Source of the DNA: Phaeodactylibacter sp.
GTDB taxonomy: Bacteria > Bacteroidota > Bacteroidia > Chitinophagales > Saprospiraceae
Direction of reading: 5' to 3'
DNA length: 64,000 nucleotides
Assembly (NCBI RefSeq): GCF_022763345.1
Contig: NZ_JALEGS010000030.1
Span: forward strand, 1-64,000
Numbering within the stretch: the first letter of the stretch is position 1; every line of letters starts with the position of its first letter. The position numbers were made by a program, and so were the translations under genes. Positions 43,693-52,759 of this stretch are shown here, piece by piece. The notes under the pieces are model-generated. The model worked only from the letters and a program-made list of their open reading frames with translations, did no database searches and was not told the origin of the DNA.

Positions 43693-44544
43693 TTATAGTC
43701 TTCGGTTCGTTGGCTTATACCATTTGGGGCAAGGGACCGGATCAGATAGCATTTTATTTAGCCCTGCACCGAAATTGTAGGAAACCGTGATATTCATCAT
43801 ATAGTACCAGTCCCGGGAGGTCACCCCACGGCGGTAAGTCTGGTCCACGCCTTGTTCCCCCCCTAGCGCAGGCCGGCTAAGCTGGGCAGCCAGAGGACCG
43901 TTGTTGATGAAAATATCCCGATGGTTCACTTCTGCCCCGGTCACATCATCCAGGTAATCCGTTAGCAAAAAACGAGGGCCAAATTCAAACCCGAACGTAA
44001 ACTTCCGGGTAATAAACTTAATGCCAGCTCCAAAGGGCACAAAAAACTGAGTCAGATTATACCGTTGCGCATAACCCGGGATTCCCTGCCCCTCAGTACC
44101 AAGCGGCTGAAGCTCTATCCACTCCCCGTCCACTTCCCTTCTGGGATTAAAATGAAACAGCCCTACTCCACCGTACAGATAGGGGAACGTAAAGCTATAT
44201 TCGGTATGCCGGATGCGCCAGGCATGCAACTCGCCGATTGCTGAAAACTCAGTGATGTTGGTACGGAAAGCCAGCCCTCTTTGTTCGCGGTTATTCCGAA
44301 AATCATCGCCCTGAACGCTGCCTAAATTAAGGGAAAACCGGGTGGAGAATACATTACTGGAAGAAAGCCGGCAGAAAATCCCGCCCGCCGGGCGCATTTC
44401 CTGGATCATCGCTCTGGGGTCGCTGGGTGAAATATCCCCGCTGTAGAACATACTACCGAAAGTAAACCCTATATCCACAAACTGGGCAGTTAGCGTCGTA
44501 TGCACCAAAAAACAAAAAAGAAGGACTGAAAATTGTCTTTGCAT
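43693..44544 (-). CDS. DUF6089 outer-membrane beta-barrel protein, copy 2
   Basis: A 283-aa paralogue of the preceding protein. Signal peptide ends LTAQ. Shared segments are GSMFYSGDISP, RPAGGIFCRLS, GLAFRTNITEFSAIGELHAW, PYLYGGVGLFHFNPRREVDG, IELQPLGTEGQGIPGY and FGFEFGPRFLLTDYLDDVTGAEVN. The two copies clearly come from tandem duplication but have diverged, most of all at the C-terminus, where this copy ends PVPCPKWYKP and copy 1 ends GRGIGCPTF. Transcription probably starts at a promoter about 190 bases upstream. Confidence 0.85.
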   Translation of the reverse strand: MQRQFSVLLFCFLVHTTLTAQFVDIGFTFGSMFYSGDISPSDPRAMIQEMRPAGGIFCRLSSSNVFSTRFSLNLGSVQGDDFRNNREQRGLAFRTNITEFSAIGELHAWRIRHTEYSFTFPYLYGGVGLFHFNPRREVDGEWIELQPLGTEGQGIPGYAQRYNLTQFFVPFGAGIKFITRKFTFGFEFGPRFLLTDYLDDVTGAEVNHRDIFINNGPLAAQLSRPALGGEQGVDQTYRRGVTSRDWYYMMNITVSYNFGAGLNKMLSDPVPCPKWYKPTNRRL

Positions 44545-44982
44545 AGTTAATGGGATTTGGGAATCGAAGGGCCCAAGTCAAACAGCCCTAAGCCCCTGAC
44601 CGAGTAGACTGGTTTTAATTTTCATTCAATACTGGGGAATGGATGAACAAATTCGAACTATAATTAGGGAGTCGCTGTGTATCGGCAGGTGGGCAATAAG
44701 TCCGCTTGCCTGCCCGGCATACCTGTGTGTGGGTGGCTACAAAGCTAATTTTTTTTCTGACACCCTCCAAAAAAAGTACTTGGATACATGTACGAAAACG
44801 CTATTGGTAAATAGGTAGTAGTTTTGGCTCACTTTTAGGGGACAAGCACTACCAACCAAACTGTATCTCAAGCCTTGCTTCCGGTTGATGTATTCATTTG
44901 CTGGATTATTGCAACTGTGGATTTAACTTAAAGCGGCTCGATTTGTTTATGATCGTGGAACGCAAAAAAACCAATTACAATA
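44545..44982. other. Long divergent intergenic region with leader hairpin
   Basis: This 438-base gap separates the DUF6089 genes from the ABC exporter. It holds a good reverse-strand promoter (44740-44771) and, inside the resulting leader of about 190 bases, a hairpin GGCAGG (44684-44689) with CCTGCC (44709-44714). The right half (about 44780-44982) is AT-rich with no gene or clear promoter seen for the exporter. Confidence 0.55.
44740..44771 (-). promoter_or_regulatory. Bacteroidota-type promoter of the DUF6089 pair
   Basis: On the reverse strand TTTG (44771-44768), exactly 20 bases, then TAGCTTTG (44747-44740). Both boxes match consensus fully, making this one of the two best promoters in the window. 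Confidence 0.65.
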
Positions 44983-46782
44983 ATGTCCAGACGCAAGTCA
45001 GGCGCTGATGATGCGCCCAAAGTCCGCCTTACCCGGGAAAAGCTGGCTGCCGCCGCTAAGATTTTCAGGTTTATCCGCCCTTACCGTTTCGCATTCGGTT
45101 TCGGGCTAGTACTGCTATTTGTCTCTTCGATCACCTTCATGGTGTTCCCCTATCTTTCCGGGCTGATGGTCGATATCGCTTCCGGCGAAAAGGAAATGCC
45201 CTACTCCCTGGTCGATGTAGGTTGGATACTTGCCATCATTCTGGTAGTGCAGGGCGCAGTGTCTTATTTCCGCATCTACCTGTTTTCCATCGTCAGTGAA
45301 AAGGGTATTGCTGATGTTAGAAGAGCACTGTACGAGAAGCTTATCTCTATGCCCATGTCTTTCTTTGAGCACGCCCGCGTGGGTGAGCTGGTGAGCCGGC
45401 TTACAGCCGATGTAGAGAAGCTCTACAATGCTTTTTCCATCACTCTTGCCGAATTCCTGCGCCAGATCATCATCCTGCTTGCGGGTATTATCTTCCTGGC
45501 TTTTCGGGCACCTCAGCTTTCACTCATTATGCTGGCCACCTTTCCGGTAGTCATTATTGGAGCTATGTTCTTTGGGCGCTTCATCCGCAAGCTTTCCAAG
45601 GAGCGGCAGGAGGAGCTGGCGGAGTCCAATAACATCCTCAACGAAACCATGCAGGCCATTCAGGCGGTAAAGGCATTCACCAATGAGCTGTTTGAATCGG
45701 TACGCTACAGCAAACGGATCAACCGGGTGGTAGGTATGTCACTGAAGTACGCACGATGGCGGGCTTTATTTTCTGTCTTCATCGTTACTTTCCTGTTTGG
45801 GGCGCTTTTCTTTATCATCTGGCAGGGAGCTATGATGGTTCAGGATGGGACCATGAGCGTAGGCGTTCTCATTGAATTTGTAGCTTACACCGCTATTATT
45901 GGTGCCTCTATTGCTGGTCTTGGGAATTTCTACACGGAGCTGCTGGGTGCCATTGGGGCCACCGAGCGTATTCGTGAAATCCTTTTGGAAAACCAGGAAA
46001 TTGACATCCAAAATGCGGCGCATATTCCTGACATCCCGGTCAAAGGTCATATCGAGTATAAAAACGTGCGCTTCCGCTACCCCACCCGCCCGGATATTGA
46101 GGTGTTGAAAGACATGAGCTTTCAGGTAGAGCCGGGACAGAAGGTGGCACTCGTAGGGACGAGCGGAGCCGGAAAGTCCACAATTGTACAACTGCTGCTG
46201 CGCTTCTACAATATTGATGAGGGAGACATCCTGGTAGACGGGCAACCGATTTCCAGTTTCAATACAACAGCCTATCGCCGGAATATCGCCATCGTGCCTC
46301 AGGAAGTCATCCTCTTCGGAGGTTCCATTCGCGAGAACATCCTCTACGGCAACCCGAATGCTGGGGAAGAAGCAATCATTGAGGCAGCAAAGAAAGCCAA
46401 TGCCTGGGACTTCATCCAAACCTTCCCGGAAGGGCTGGACACCCTGGTGGGCGAGCGCGGCGTAAAGCTCTCGGGGGGACAGCGGCAGCGTATTGCAATT
46501 GCGCGGGCTATCCTCAAAGACCCCGCTATACTCTTGCTAGACGAAGCGACCTCCAGCCTGGATGCCGAATCGGAAAAGGTGGTTCAGGATGCACTGGCTA
46601 CCCTGATGGAGGGCCGGACGTCCATCATCATCGCACACCGGCTGGCTACGATTCGCGATGTAGACCAGATTTTCGTTATTGAAAATGGTCAGATCATCGA
46701 GCAGGGCACACATACTGAGCTTTCTCAGCGGGAAGAAGGAGCCTACAACACACTGGCTAAACTGCAATTCGAACCGATCTAA
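44983..46782 (+). CDS. ABC exporter, fused permease and ATPase (MsbA-like)
   Basis: Half-transporter of 599 aa that works as a homodimer. Six membrane helices (about 30-320) are followed by the ATPase with Walker A GTSGAGKST (about residue 390), Q-loop IVPQEVILFGGSIRENILYG, signature LSGGQRQRIAIARAIL, Walker B ILLLDEATSSLD and switch IIAHRLATI. Substrate may be a lipid, peptide or drug. The following genes (membrane protein, murB) are almost contiguous, so they form an operon; that favours a cell-envelope lipid role, by inference only. Confidence 0.92.
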   Translation: MSRRKSGADDAPKVRLTREKLAAAAKIFRFIRPYRFAFGFGLVLLFVSSITFMVFPYLSGLMVDIASGEKEMPYSLVDVGWILAIILVVQGAVSYFRIYLFSIVSEKGIADVRRALYEKLISMPMSFFEHARVGELVSRLTADVEKLYNAFSITLAEFLRQIIILLAGIIFLAFRAPQLSLIMLATFPVVIIGAMFFGRFIRKLSKERQEELAESNNILNETMQAIQAVKAFTNELFESVRYSKRINRVVGMSLKYARWRALFSVFIVTFLFGALFFIIWQGAMMVQDGTMSVGVLIEFVAYTAIIGASIAGLGNFYTELLGAIGATERIREILLENQEIDIQNAAHIPDIPVKGHIEYKNVRFRYPTRPDIEVLKDMSFQVEPGQKVALVGTSGAGKSTIVQLLLRFYNIDEGDILVDGQPISSFNTTAYRRNIAIVPQEVILFGGSIRENILYGNPNAGEEAIIEAAKKANAWDFIQTFPEGLDTLVGERGVKLSGGQRQRIAIARAILKDPAILLLDEATSSLDAESEKVVQDALATLMEGRTSIIIAHRLATIRDVDQIFVIENGQIIEQGTHTELSQREEGAYNTLAKLQFEPI

Positions 46783-46784
46783 AC

Positions 46785-47330
46785 ATGGCCTATACGCTGA
46801 AGGAGCGGCTAACGTATACCTTGGCTGGCCTGGCCATGCTGGGGCTGGTCGTCGTCTACGCACTTGAATTCGCATGGTTCAACCGCACGTTGGATATGCC
46901 CAGCCTGGCATTTTACAGCATGGGCGTGGGTGCCTGCATCGGTCTTGCACTGGGGCACTATGCAGCCCGGCATGAAAATGGGCTAACTGAAAAAATCCAG
47001 ATTTATATTTTTTTTGGGCTTTCCTGTACTATTTTTGGGCCGCTGGCCGGCAGCCTGAGCAATCGGCTGCTCAGCCCCCCTGCACAACCAACGCCGGTGG
47101 AGTTCGTTTCCCAAAGTGCCCGTTACGCCAGTCGCAGCGGGCCCATAGCCGGAGAACAACCAGCTCCGAATGTCTTTGAGATTGAATTCTACTACCGGCA
47201 GGAAATCCAGGAAATCACCAGCCTAACCCCCTACCCCGGCACACTGGAACGGGGCGACACCGTCCTGGTCAACATCAAACCGGGACTGTGGGGTTGCGAG
47301 GTTATTCAAAAGAAAGCGGTGGTACAATGA
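46785..47330 (+). CDS. Hypothetical membrane protein
   Basis: A 181-aa protein with three membrane helices (about 9-27, 38-57 and 71-90) and a soluble C-terminal domain (about 95-181, with FEIEFYYRQEIQEITSLTPY and LERGDTVLVNIKPGLWG). It starts two bases after the exporter gene and its stop overlaps the murB start, so it is co-translated with both. Function unknown; the tight position suggests an envelope role. Confidence 0.72.
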   Translation: MAYTLKERLTYTLAGLAMLGLVVVYALEFAWFNRTLDMPSLAFYSMGVGACIGLALGHYAARHENGLTEKIQIYIFFGLSCTIFGPLAGSLSNRLLSPPAQPTPVEFVSQSARYASRSGPIAGEQPAPNVFEIEFYYRQEIQEITSLTPYPGTLERGDTVLVNIKPGLWGCEVIQKKAVVQ

Positions 47331-48337
47331 TTCAGGAACAACAATCCCTGCGGGCTTACAACACCTTCGGCATAAACGCCAAAGCGGCTTTCTTTTCGGA
47401 TATAGAAAGCCCTGAGATGCTACAGGACCTTCGACGGCAGCACCCGGAACGCCCTGTATTCGTCCTCGGCGGCGGCAGCAATCTCCTCCTGACCCAAGAC
47501 CTCCACCAATGGGTATTGCACAACCGGATTATGGGAAAATCCATCCTTGCTGAAGATACAGACACCACCTTGGTGCGCATCGGCGGGGGTGAAAACTGGC
47601 ATGAAACCGTACTTTGGGCACTGGAACAAAACCTGGGCGGGCTGGAAAACCTGTCGCTCATACCCGGCACCGCCGGAGCTGCTCCCATTCAGAATATCGG
47701 GGCCTACGGAGTGGAATTGTCAGATGTCTTCGAACGGCTGGAAGCTATTGACCTGAGTACGGGCAAAGCGCTGGAGTTTACAAAGGAGGACGCCGCTTTT
47801 GGCTACCGGGACAGCCTGTTCAAGCGGTCTCTGAAGGGGCAAATCTTTATCACCGCTATCCACCTCAGGCTCACCCGCCGGCAGCACCGCCTCAACACCA
47901 GCTATGGTGCCATACCCGAAACGCTGGAGCAGTGGGGCATTCAACAACCGGGGCCTAAAGACATCAGCCGGGCGGTCATCCACATCCGGCAAAGCAAACT
48001 ACCAGACCCCGCAGTACTGGGCAACAGCGGCAGCTTTTTTAAAAATCCGGTGATTGCCAATGCCCGCTTTGAAGCCTTGCGGGACCAGCACCCTACCATT
48101 CCCGGGTATCCGCAGGGGGATACGCACACCAAAGTACCCGCCGGATGGCTGATTGAGCAGACCGGGTGGAAAGGAAAGCGCATCGGGAATGTGGGCACTT
48201 ACCACCAACAAGCGCTCGTCCTGGTCAATCACGGAGGTGCCACCGGGGCTGAAGTCTGGGCGCTGGCACGACGGATTATGGAGGAGGTGCAGCGGCAGTT
48301 CGGCATTGCTCTCAAACCGGAAGTCAATGTGCTGTAA
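47327..48337 (+). CDS. murB: UDP-N-acetylenolpyruvoylglucosamine reductase
   Basis: FAD enzyme that makes UDP-MurNAc for peptidoglycan. The 336-aa protein has the N-terminal AYNTFGINAKAAFF, FAD segments VLGGGSNLL and LSLIPGTAGAAPIQNIGAYGVEL, GYRDSLFK, and the catalytic Ser region GNSGSFFKNPVI followed by PAGWLIEQTGWKGKRIGNVG. Long (type I) form. ATG 47327 overlaps the preceding stop (ATGA); upstream in-frame codons are not needed. Confidence 0.97.
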   Translation: MIQEQQSLRAYNTFGINAKAAFFSDIESPEMLQDLRRQHPERPVFVLGGGSNLLLTQDLHQWVLHNRIMGKSILAEDTDTTLVRIGGGENWHETVLWALEQNLGGLENLSLIPGTAGAAPIQNIGAYGVELSDVFERLEAIDLSTGKALEFTKEDAAFGYRDSLFKRSLKGQIFITAIHLRLTRRQHRLNTSYGAIPETLEQWGIQQPGPKDISRAVIHIRQSKLPDPAVLGNSGSFFKNPVIANARFEALRDQHPTIPGYPQGDTHTKVPAGWLIEQTGWKGKRIGNVGTYHQQALVLVNHGGATGAEVWALARRIMEEVQRQFGIALKPEVNVL

Positions 48338-48352
48338 ACCGAGACGCGAATC

Positions 48353-49006
48353 ATGAACAACGACCAATCCATGCAACACCAGTTCCTGATTATCGAGGGG
48401 AATATCGGCGCTGGCAAGACTACCCTTTCGCAAATGCTGGCGGAAGATTTCGGCTTCAAACTCCTGCTCGAAGAGTTTGCTGACAATCCCTTTCTACCAC
48501 ATTTCTACCAAAATCCGGACCGCTATGCCTTCCCGGTGGAGCTCTTCTTCATGACCGAGCGCCACAAGCAATTGCAGCAGGAACTGGCACAGCGCGACCT
48601 TTTTCAGGAGGGCATCGTTGCGGATTATATCTTTTACAAAACCCTGCTTTTTGCCCGCAACAACCTCAATACCGAGGAGTACCGCCTCTTCCAGCGGTTG
48701 TTCAACATTCTGAACGCCGCTTTCCCAAAGCCGGACCTGCTTGTGTACCTCCACCGCTCCGTAGACCGCCTTATGGACAACATCCGTAAACGGGGCAGGG
48801 CTTTTGAACAGGAAATCGAGCCTTCCTACCTGCAGGAAATCCAGCAATCCTACTTTGAGTTTTTCCGCTCTAACGAACAACTCCCTATCCTGATCATCGA
48901 TATTGAGAATTTGGACTTCCTGAACAACCCAGAGGATTATCAGAAAATCCTTGACCTCATCAACCGGCCCTATCGGCCGGGGCTGCACCGGGCCAGTTTT
49001 TATTAG
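48353..49006 (+). CDS. Deoxynucleoside kinase
   Basis: Phosphorylates deoxynucleosides for salvage (dCK/dGK family), 217 aa. P-loop GNIGAGKTT, then LLEEFADNPFLPHFYQNP, the substrate-site FFMTERHKQLQ, and the DRL/ARG-type region LVYLHRSVDRLMDNIRKRGRAFE (read in two parts), with Arg-rich lid. An upstream ATG at 48353 is used; ATG 48371 is possible. It follows murB by 15 bases and overlaps the convergent AacS stop by four. Confidence 0.92.
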   Translation: MNNDQSMQHQFLIIEGNIGAGKTTLSQMLAEDFGFKLLLEEFADNPFLPHFYQNPDRYAFPVELFFMTERHKQLQQELAQRDLFQEGIVADYIFYKTLLFARNNLNTEEYRLFQRLFNILNAAFPKPDLLVYLHRSVDRLMDNIRKRGRAFEQEIEPSYLQEIQQSYFEFFRSNEQLPILIIDIENLDFLNNPEDYQKILDLINRPYRPGLHRASFY

Positions 49007-50976
49007 CCATTAACCCGTTTTGCAAAGTCGATAAAGAAATCCAGGGTCTCCGGATTGCGCATGGCATCGCGGTTAGCCGCTTTTTCCACCGGGTGCCCAA
49101 GCAGGATTTTCTTTACCGGTGCCTCCAGCTTCTTGCCGCTGATCGTGTAGGGGATGTCGGCCACCTCAATGATATCGTCTGGTACATGACGGGGAGAATA
49201 GGTTTGCCGGAGCGTGGTCTTCAGTTCTGCTTTCACCTCATCCGTTAACATTTGCCCTTCATTCATCAGTACAAACAGGGGCATGTAGTGCTGCCCGCCT
49301 TCCAGCTCCAGATTCACAATCAGGCTGTCCTTAATGGCCTGTACCTTGTTGACCGCCCGGTAGATTTCCGCAGTACCGATGCGGACGCCATGCCGGTTGA
49401 GCGTGGCATCTGAGCGGCCCAGGATAACCAGGGAATCCCGACTGGTAATTTTCACCCAGTCGCCGTGCCGCCAAATGCCCGGGAACAGTTCAAAATAGCT
49501 TTCCCGGTAACGGGCCTTTCCGGCATCATTCCAAAAGTAGACCGGCATGCTGGGCATTGGTTTTGTGATCACCATTTCTCCAACTTCATCTTCCAGCGGC
49601 TGCCCGTCCTCATCGTAGGCATACAAGGCGCAGCCAAGGGCACGGCACTGAATTTCGCCCATGTAGACCGGGCGTTCCGGGCAGCCACCCACGAATGCCG
49701 TACAAACATCCGTGCCGCCGCTCATCGAACAAAGCCAGAGGTCTTCCTTGATATGCTGATACACATAATCGAAAGCTTCCGGTGGCAGGGGCGCGCCCGT
49801 TGAGCCAATAGATCGCAGTGCGCTGAGGTCGAAATCTTTGGAAGGATTGATGCCACGCTTCATACTCGCCACCAGGAAGGGCGCACTCGTACCGAAGTGG
49901 TTGATCTTCGCCTTTTCGGCAAATGCCCACATGACGGTCATGTCCGGGTAGGCGGGGCTGCCATCGTATAATACCGGCGTGGCGCCTGCCAGCATAGCCG
50001 CCTGCACGAAGTTCCACATCATCCACCCCGTAGTGGAGAACCAGAAGAAGCGTTCGCCAGGATGCACGTCATTATGAAAAGCCAAGTACTTCAGATGTTC
50101 CAGCAGTACGCCGCCGTGGCTATGGGTGATCGCTTTCGGAATACCCGTGGTGCCTGAGGAGTACAGCACCCAGATAGGGTGAGCAAACGGGACCGGCTCA
50201 AACGCTAACCCATCGTGGGGAGTCCTGAGGGCATCCGCCCAGCTTACAGCTTTGGGAATCGCCGCTGCCTCGGCACTTTCATCCAGGAAAGGTACGAGTA
50301 CGACCCGCTTCAAAGTGGGCAGTGCCGCTACAATCTCCTGTACCACCTCAATTTTATCGTAGGGCTTACCATTATAAGTATAGCCATCCACAGCGATGAG
50401 CACTTTAGGCTCGATTTGCTGAAAACGGTCCGTTACGCTGCTGGTCCCGAAGTCCGGCGAGCAACTCGACCAGACGGCGCCCAGCGAACAGGCCGCCAGG
50501 AAAGCAATGCTTGCCTCTTCGGTATTCGCCAAAAACCCAACGACCCGGTCGCCTTTTTCCACGCCCTGCGCCTGTAGGAAAGCTGCAAAGGCAGCGACCC
50601 GTTCTTCCAGCTCCGCCCAGCTGAGGCTGTGCAGGGGCCGGGTTTCGGACTGTGCCATCAGGGCAGGGTGCGCAGTAGTTCGGTTACGAAAAATATGCTC
50701 TGCGTAATTCAGCGTGCTCCCTTCAAACCATTTGGTATCCGGCATAGGGTCATCTGACATGACCTGAGTGTACGGCTGATGCGCGATAATGTCAAAATAG
50801 TCCCAAAGGGATGCCCAGAAGGCGGCTGGTTCGGCCACCGACCAAGACCAAAGCGCCTCGTAGTCGTCAAAGTTCAGTTGGTGGTGCTTGCTAAGCCATT
50901 GCCGGTAGTGGGCCAGGCGGGATTGCGCCCGGAAGGCCTCGGTAGGTGCCCACAGCTGCCGGGGTTGATCAATCAT
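49003..50976 (-). CDS. aacS: Acetoacetyl-CoA synthetase
   Basis: ANL-family ligase (657 aa) that activates acetoacetate with CoA and ATP. Motifs: LYSSGTTGIPKAITHSHGG (A3), FWFSTTGWMMWN, SIGSTGAPLPPEAFDYVY, GGTDVCTAFVGG, IWRHGDWVKIT and the hinge region GRSDATLNRHGVRIGTAEIYR, with catalytic Lys in SGKKLEAPVKK. The GTAEIYR/SGKKLEAPVKK pattern is that of acetoacetate rather than acetate ligases. It may return acetoacetate from PHB or ketone breakdown to the CoA pool. Confidence 0.93.
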   Translation of the reverse strand: MIDQPRQLWAPTEAFRAQSRLAHYRQWLSKHHQLNFDDYEALWSWSVAEPAAFWASLWDYFDIIAHQPYTQVMSDDPMPDTKWFEGSTLNYAEHIFRNRTTAHPALMAQSETRPLHSLSWAELEERVAAFAAFLQAQGVEKGDRVVGFLANTEEASIAFLAACSLGAVWSSCSPDFGTSSVTDRFQQIEPKVLIAVDGYTYNGKPYDKIEVVQEIVAALPTLKRVVLVPFLDESAEAAAIPKAVSWADALRTPHDGLAFEPVPFAHPIWVLYSSGTTGIPKAITHSHGGVLLEHLKYLAFHNDVHPGERFFWFSTTGWMMWNFVQAAMLAGATPVLYDGSPAYPDMTVMWAFAEKAKINHFGTSAPFLVASMKRGINPSKDFDLSALRSIGSTGAPLPPEAFDYVYQHIKEDLWLCSMSGGTDVCTAFVGGCPERPVYMGEIQCRALGCALYAYDEDGQPLEDEVGEMVITKPMPSMPVYFWNDAGKARYRESYFELFPGIWRHGDWVKITSRDSLVILGRSDATLNRHGVRIGTAEIYRAVNKVQAIKDSLIVNLELEGGQHYMPLFVLMNEGQMLTDEVKAELKTTLRQTYSPRHVPDDIIEVADIPYTISGKKLEAPVKKILLGHPVEKAANRDAMRNPETLDFFIDFAKRVNG

Positions 50977-51074
50977 AAATTTGGTTTTGCCGCGCCACGG
51001 CTGGATTCCGCCCCATCAGAGAAAAGGTGCGAAAAATCATCGCGCCGTTCCGCGCTGTTGGTTGTGTAATGGCC

Positions 51075-51094
51075 GGGAAAATAACTATTTTCCC
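51075..51094. promoter_or_regulatory. Perfect hairpin/palindrome between aacS and accC
   Basis: GGGAAAAT (51075-51082), loop AACT, ATTTTCCC (51087-51094). A second pair CAGCTC (51113-51118) and GAGCTG (51129-51134) follows. Both lie in the 180-base region upstream of the divergent aacS and accC, so they may be operator or leader structures for one or both. Confidence 0.4.
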
Positions 51095-51156
51095 GCAGGA
51101 AAACAGAACGAGCAGCTCGCAATTCTCAGAGCTGTCCAACAAAAAAGCTAAAACCA

Positions 51157-52623
51157 ATGAAAAAAATCCTTGTCGCCAACCGGGGCGAAATCGCACTACG
51201 TGTCATGCGGACCGCAAAGAAAATGGGTATACGTACCGTTGCTGTTTACTCTGAAGCAGACCGGCACGCGCCTCATGTCAAATTCGCGGATGAAGCGGTG
51301 TGCATTGGCCCTCCGGCGTCCGCTCAATCTTACCTGCTTATCGATAAGATCCTGGAAGTCGCAAAGTCTCTAAATGTAGATGGCATACACCCGGGCTACG
51401 GTTTTCTGAGTGAGAATGCGAAGTTCTCTCAGGCTGCCGAAGATGCCGGCATCAAATTCATTGGACCGGGGCCCCACGCTATTGAAGTCATGGGTAGCAA
51501 ACTGGCCGCCAAAGATGCGGTGAAAGCCTACGATATCCCTATGGTGCCGGGGCTGGACCACGCCATTACGGATATTGACGAAGCCAAAAAAGTAGCTAAA
51601 GAGATTGGATTCCCCGTACTGATCAAGGCCTCCGCCGGTGGTGGTGGCAAGGGGATGCGGATTGTTGAAAATCCGGATGAATTCGAAGATCAGATGAAGC
51701 GGGCCATTAGCGAAGCGACTTCTGCTTTTGGCGATGGCTCGGTATTTGTTGAAAAATATGTGACCTCGCCACGCCATATCGAAATTCAGGTGCTGGCCGA
51801 TGAGCACGGCAACTACCTTCACTTCTTTGAGCGGGAATGCAGCATTCAGCGCCGCCACCAAAAGGTAGTGGAAGAAGCGCCTTCCTGTATTCTGACACCG
51901 GAGCTGCGGGAGAAGATGGGCAATGATGCCCTCAATGTGGCCCGTTCCTGTAACTACACCGGAGCCGGCACGGTGGAGTTCCTCATGGATGCCGACATGA
52001 ACTATTACTTCCTGGAAATGAATACCCGCTTGCAGGTAGAACACCCGGTCACGGAGCTCATTACCGGTGTGGACCTGGTGGAACAACAGATCCTCATCGC
52101 ACGGGGCGAGCCTTTGCAGATCAAACAGGAAGACCTGAGCATTACCGGCCACGCCCTGGAACTTCGGGTATATGCCGAAGACCCGGCGGAAAACTTCCTC
52201 CCAAGCGTTGGCACCCTATCCCGCTACCGCCGTCCGAAAGGGGATGATATCCGCCTTGACGATGGGTACGAAGAAGGCATGGAAATTCCGATCTATTATG
52301 ACCCGATGATTGCCAAGCTGGTAACCTACGGCGTTAATCGCGATGCGGCTATTCAGCGCATGATTGAGGCCATTGAGATGTATGAAATCGAAGGGGTGGA
52401 GACAACTTTGCCGTTCGGCAAGTTTGTCTGCGAACACGAAGCCTTTACAAGCGGAAAGTTTGACACTCACTTTGTCAAGCACTACTTCACGCCCGAAGCC
52501 CTTGAGAAGGGGAATGAAGGCGCAGCAAAAGTGGCAGCCAAACTATCTGCTTTCCTGTTTGAACGCAACAAGATTCAGCTCAACGTCCCTCAATTGGATC
52601 ACTCGGAATGGCAGAGGAGATAG
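51157..52623 (+). CDS. accC: Biotin carboxylase
   Basis: ATP-grasp enzyme that carboxylates biotin, the first half-reaction of acetyl-CoA carboxylase. The 488-aa protein starts KKILVANRGEIALRVMRTAKK and has HPGYGFLSENAKFS, the ATP Gly-rich loop KASAGGGGKGMRIV, EIQVLADEHGNYLHFFEREC, CSIQRRHQKVVEEAPS, FLEMNTRLQVEHPVTELI and GHALELRVYAEDP. The accB (biotin carrier) gene is not adjacent, so this could also belong to a propionyl-CoA type enzyme. Single gene, ended by a likely terminator at 52634. Confidence 0.94.
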   Translation: MKKILVANRGEIALRVMRTAKKMGIRTVAVYSEADRHAPHVKFADEAVCIGPPASAQSYLLIDKILEVAKSLNVDGIHPGYGFLSENAKFSQAAEDAGIKFIGPGPHAIEVMGSKLAAKDAVKAYDIPMVPGLDHAITDIDEAKKVAKEIGFPVLIKASAGGGGKGMRIVENPDEFEDQMKRAISEATSAFGDGSVFVEKYVTSPRHIEIQVLADEHGNYLHFFERECSIQRRHQKVVEEAPSCILTPELREKMGNDALNVARSCNYTGAGTVEFLMDADMNYYFLEMNTRLQVEHPVTELITGVDLVEQQILIARGEPLQIKQEDLSITGHALELRVYAEDPAENFLPSVGTLSRYRRPKGDDIRLDDGYEEGMEIPIYYDPMIAKLVTYGVNRDAAIQRMIEAIEMYEIEGVETTLPFGKFVCEHEAFTSGKFDTHFVKHYFTPEALEKGNEGAAKVAAKLSAFLFERNKIQLNVPQLDHSEWQRR

Positions 52624-52633
52624 GACGTGGCTT

Positions 52634-52653
52634 AAAGGGCTATAAAGCCTTTT
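52634..52653 (+). terminator. Terminator after accC
   Basis: AAAGG-GCT (52634-52641), loop ATAA, AGCCTTT (52646-52652) with one bulged G, then TTAT. It begins 10 bases after the accC stop. A further perfect palindrome, AACGAT-a-ATCGTT (52666-52678), follows. Confidence 0.55.
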
Positions 52654-52759
52654 ATCGCACCTGAAAACGATAATCGTTCATCACGTTACCCGGAAAAGAT
52701 TGAACCGGGACCAAAGTGCCCGCCTCGATTTTACAATCCTGGCGGGTTCTTTTGTTGTT

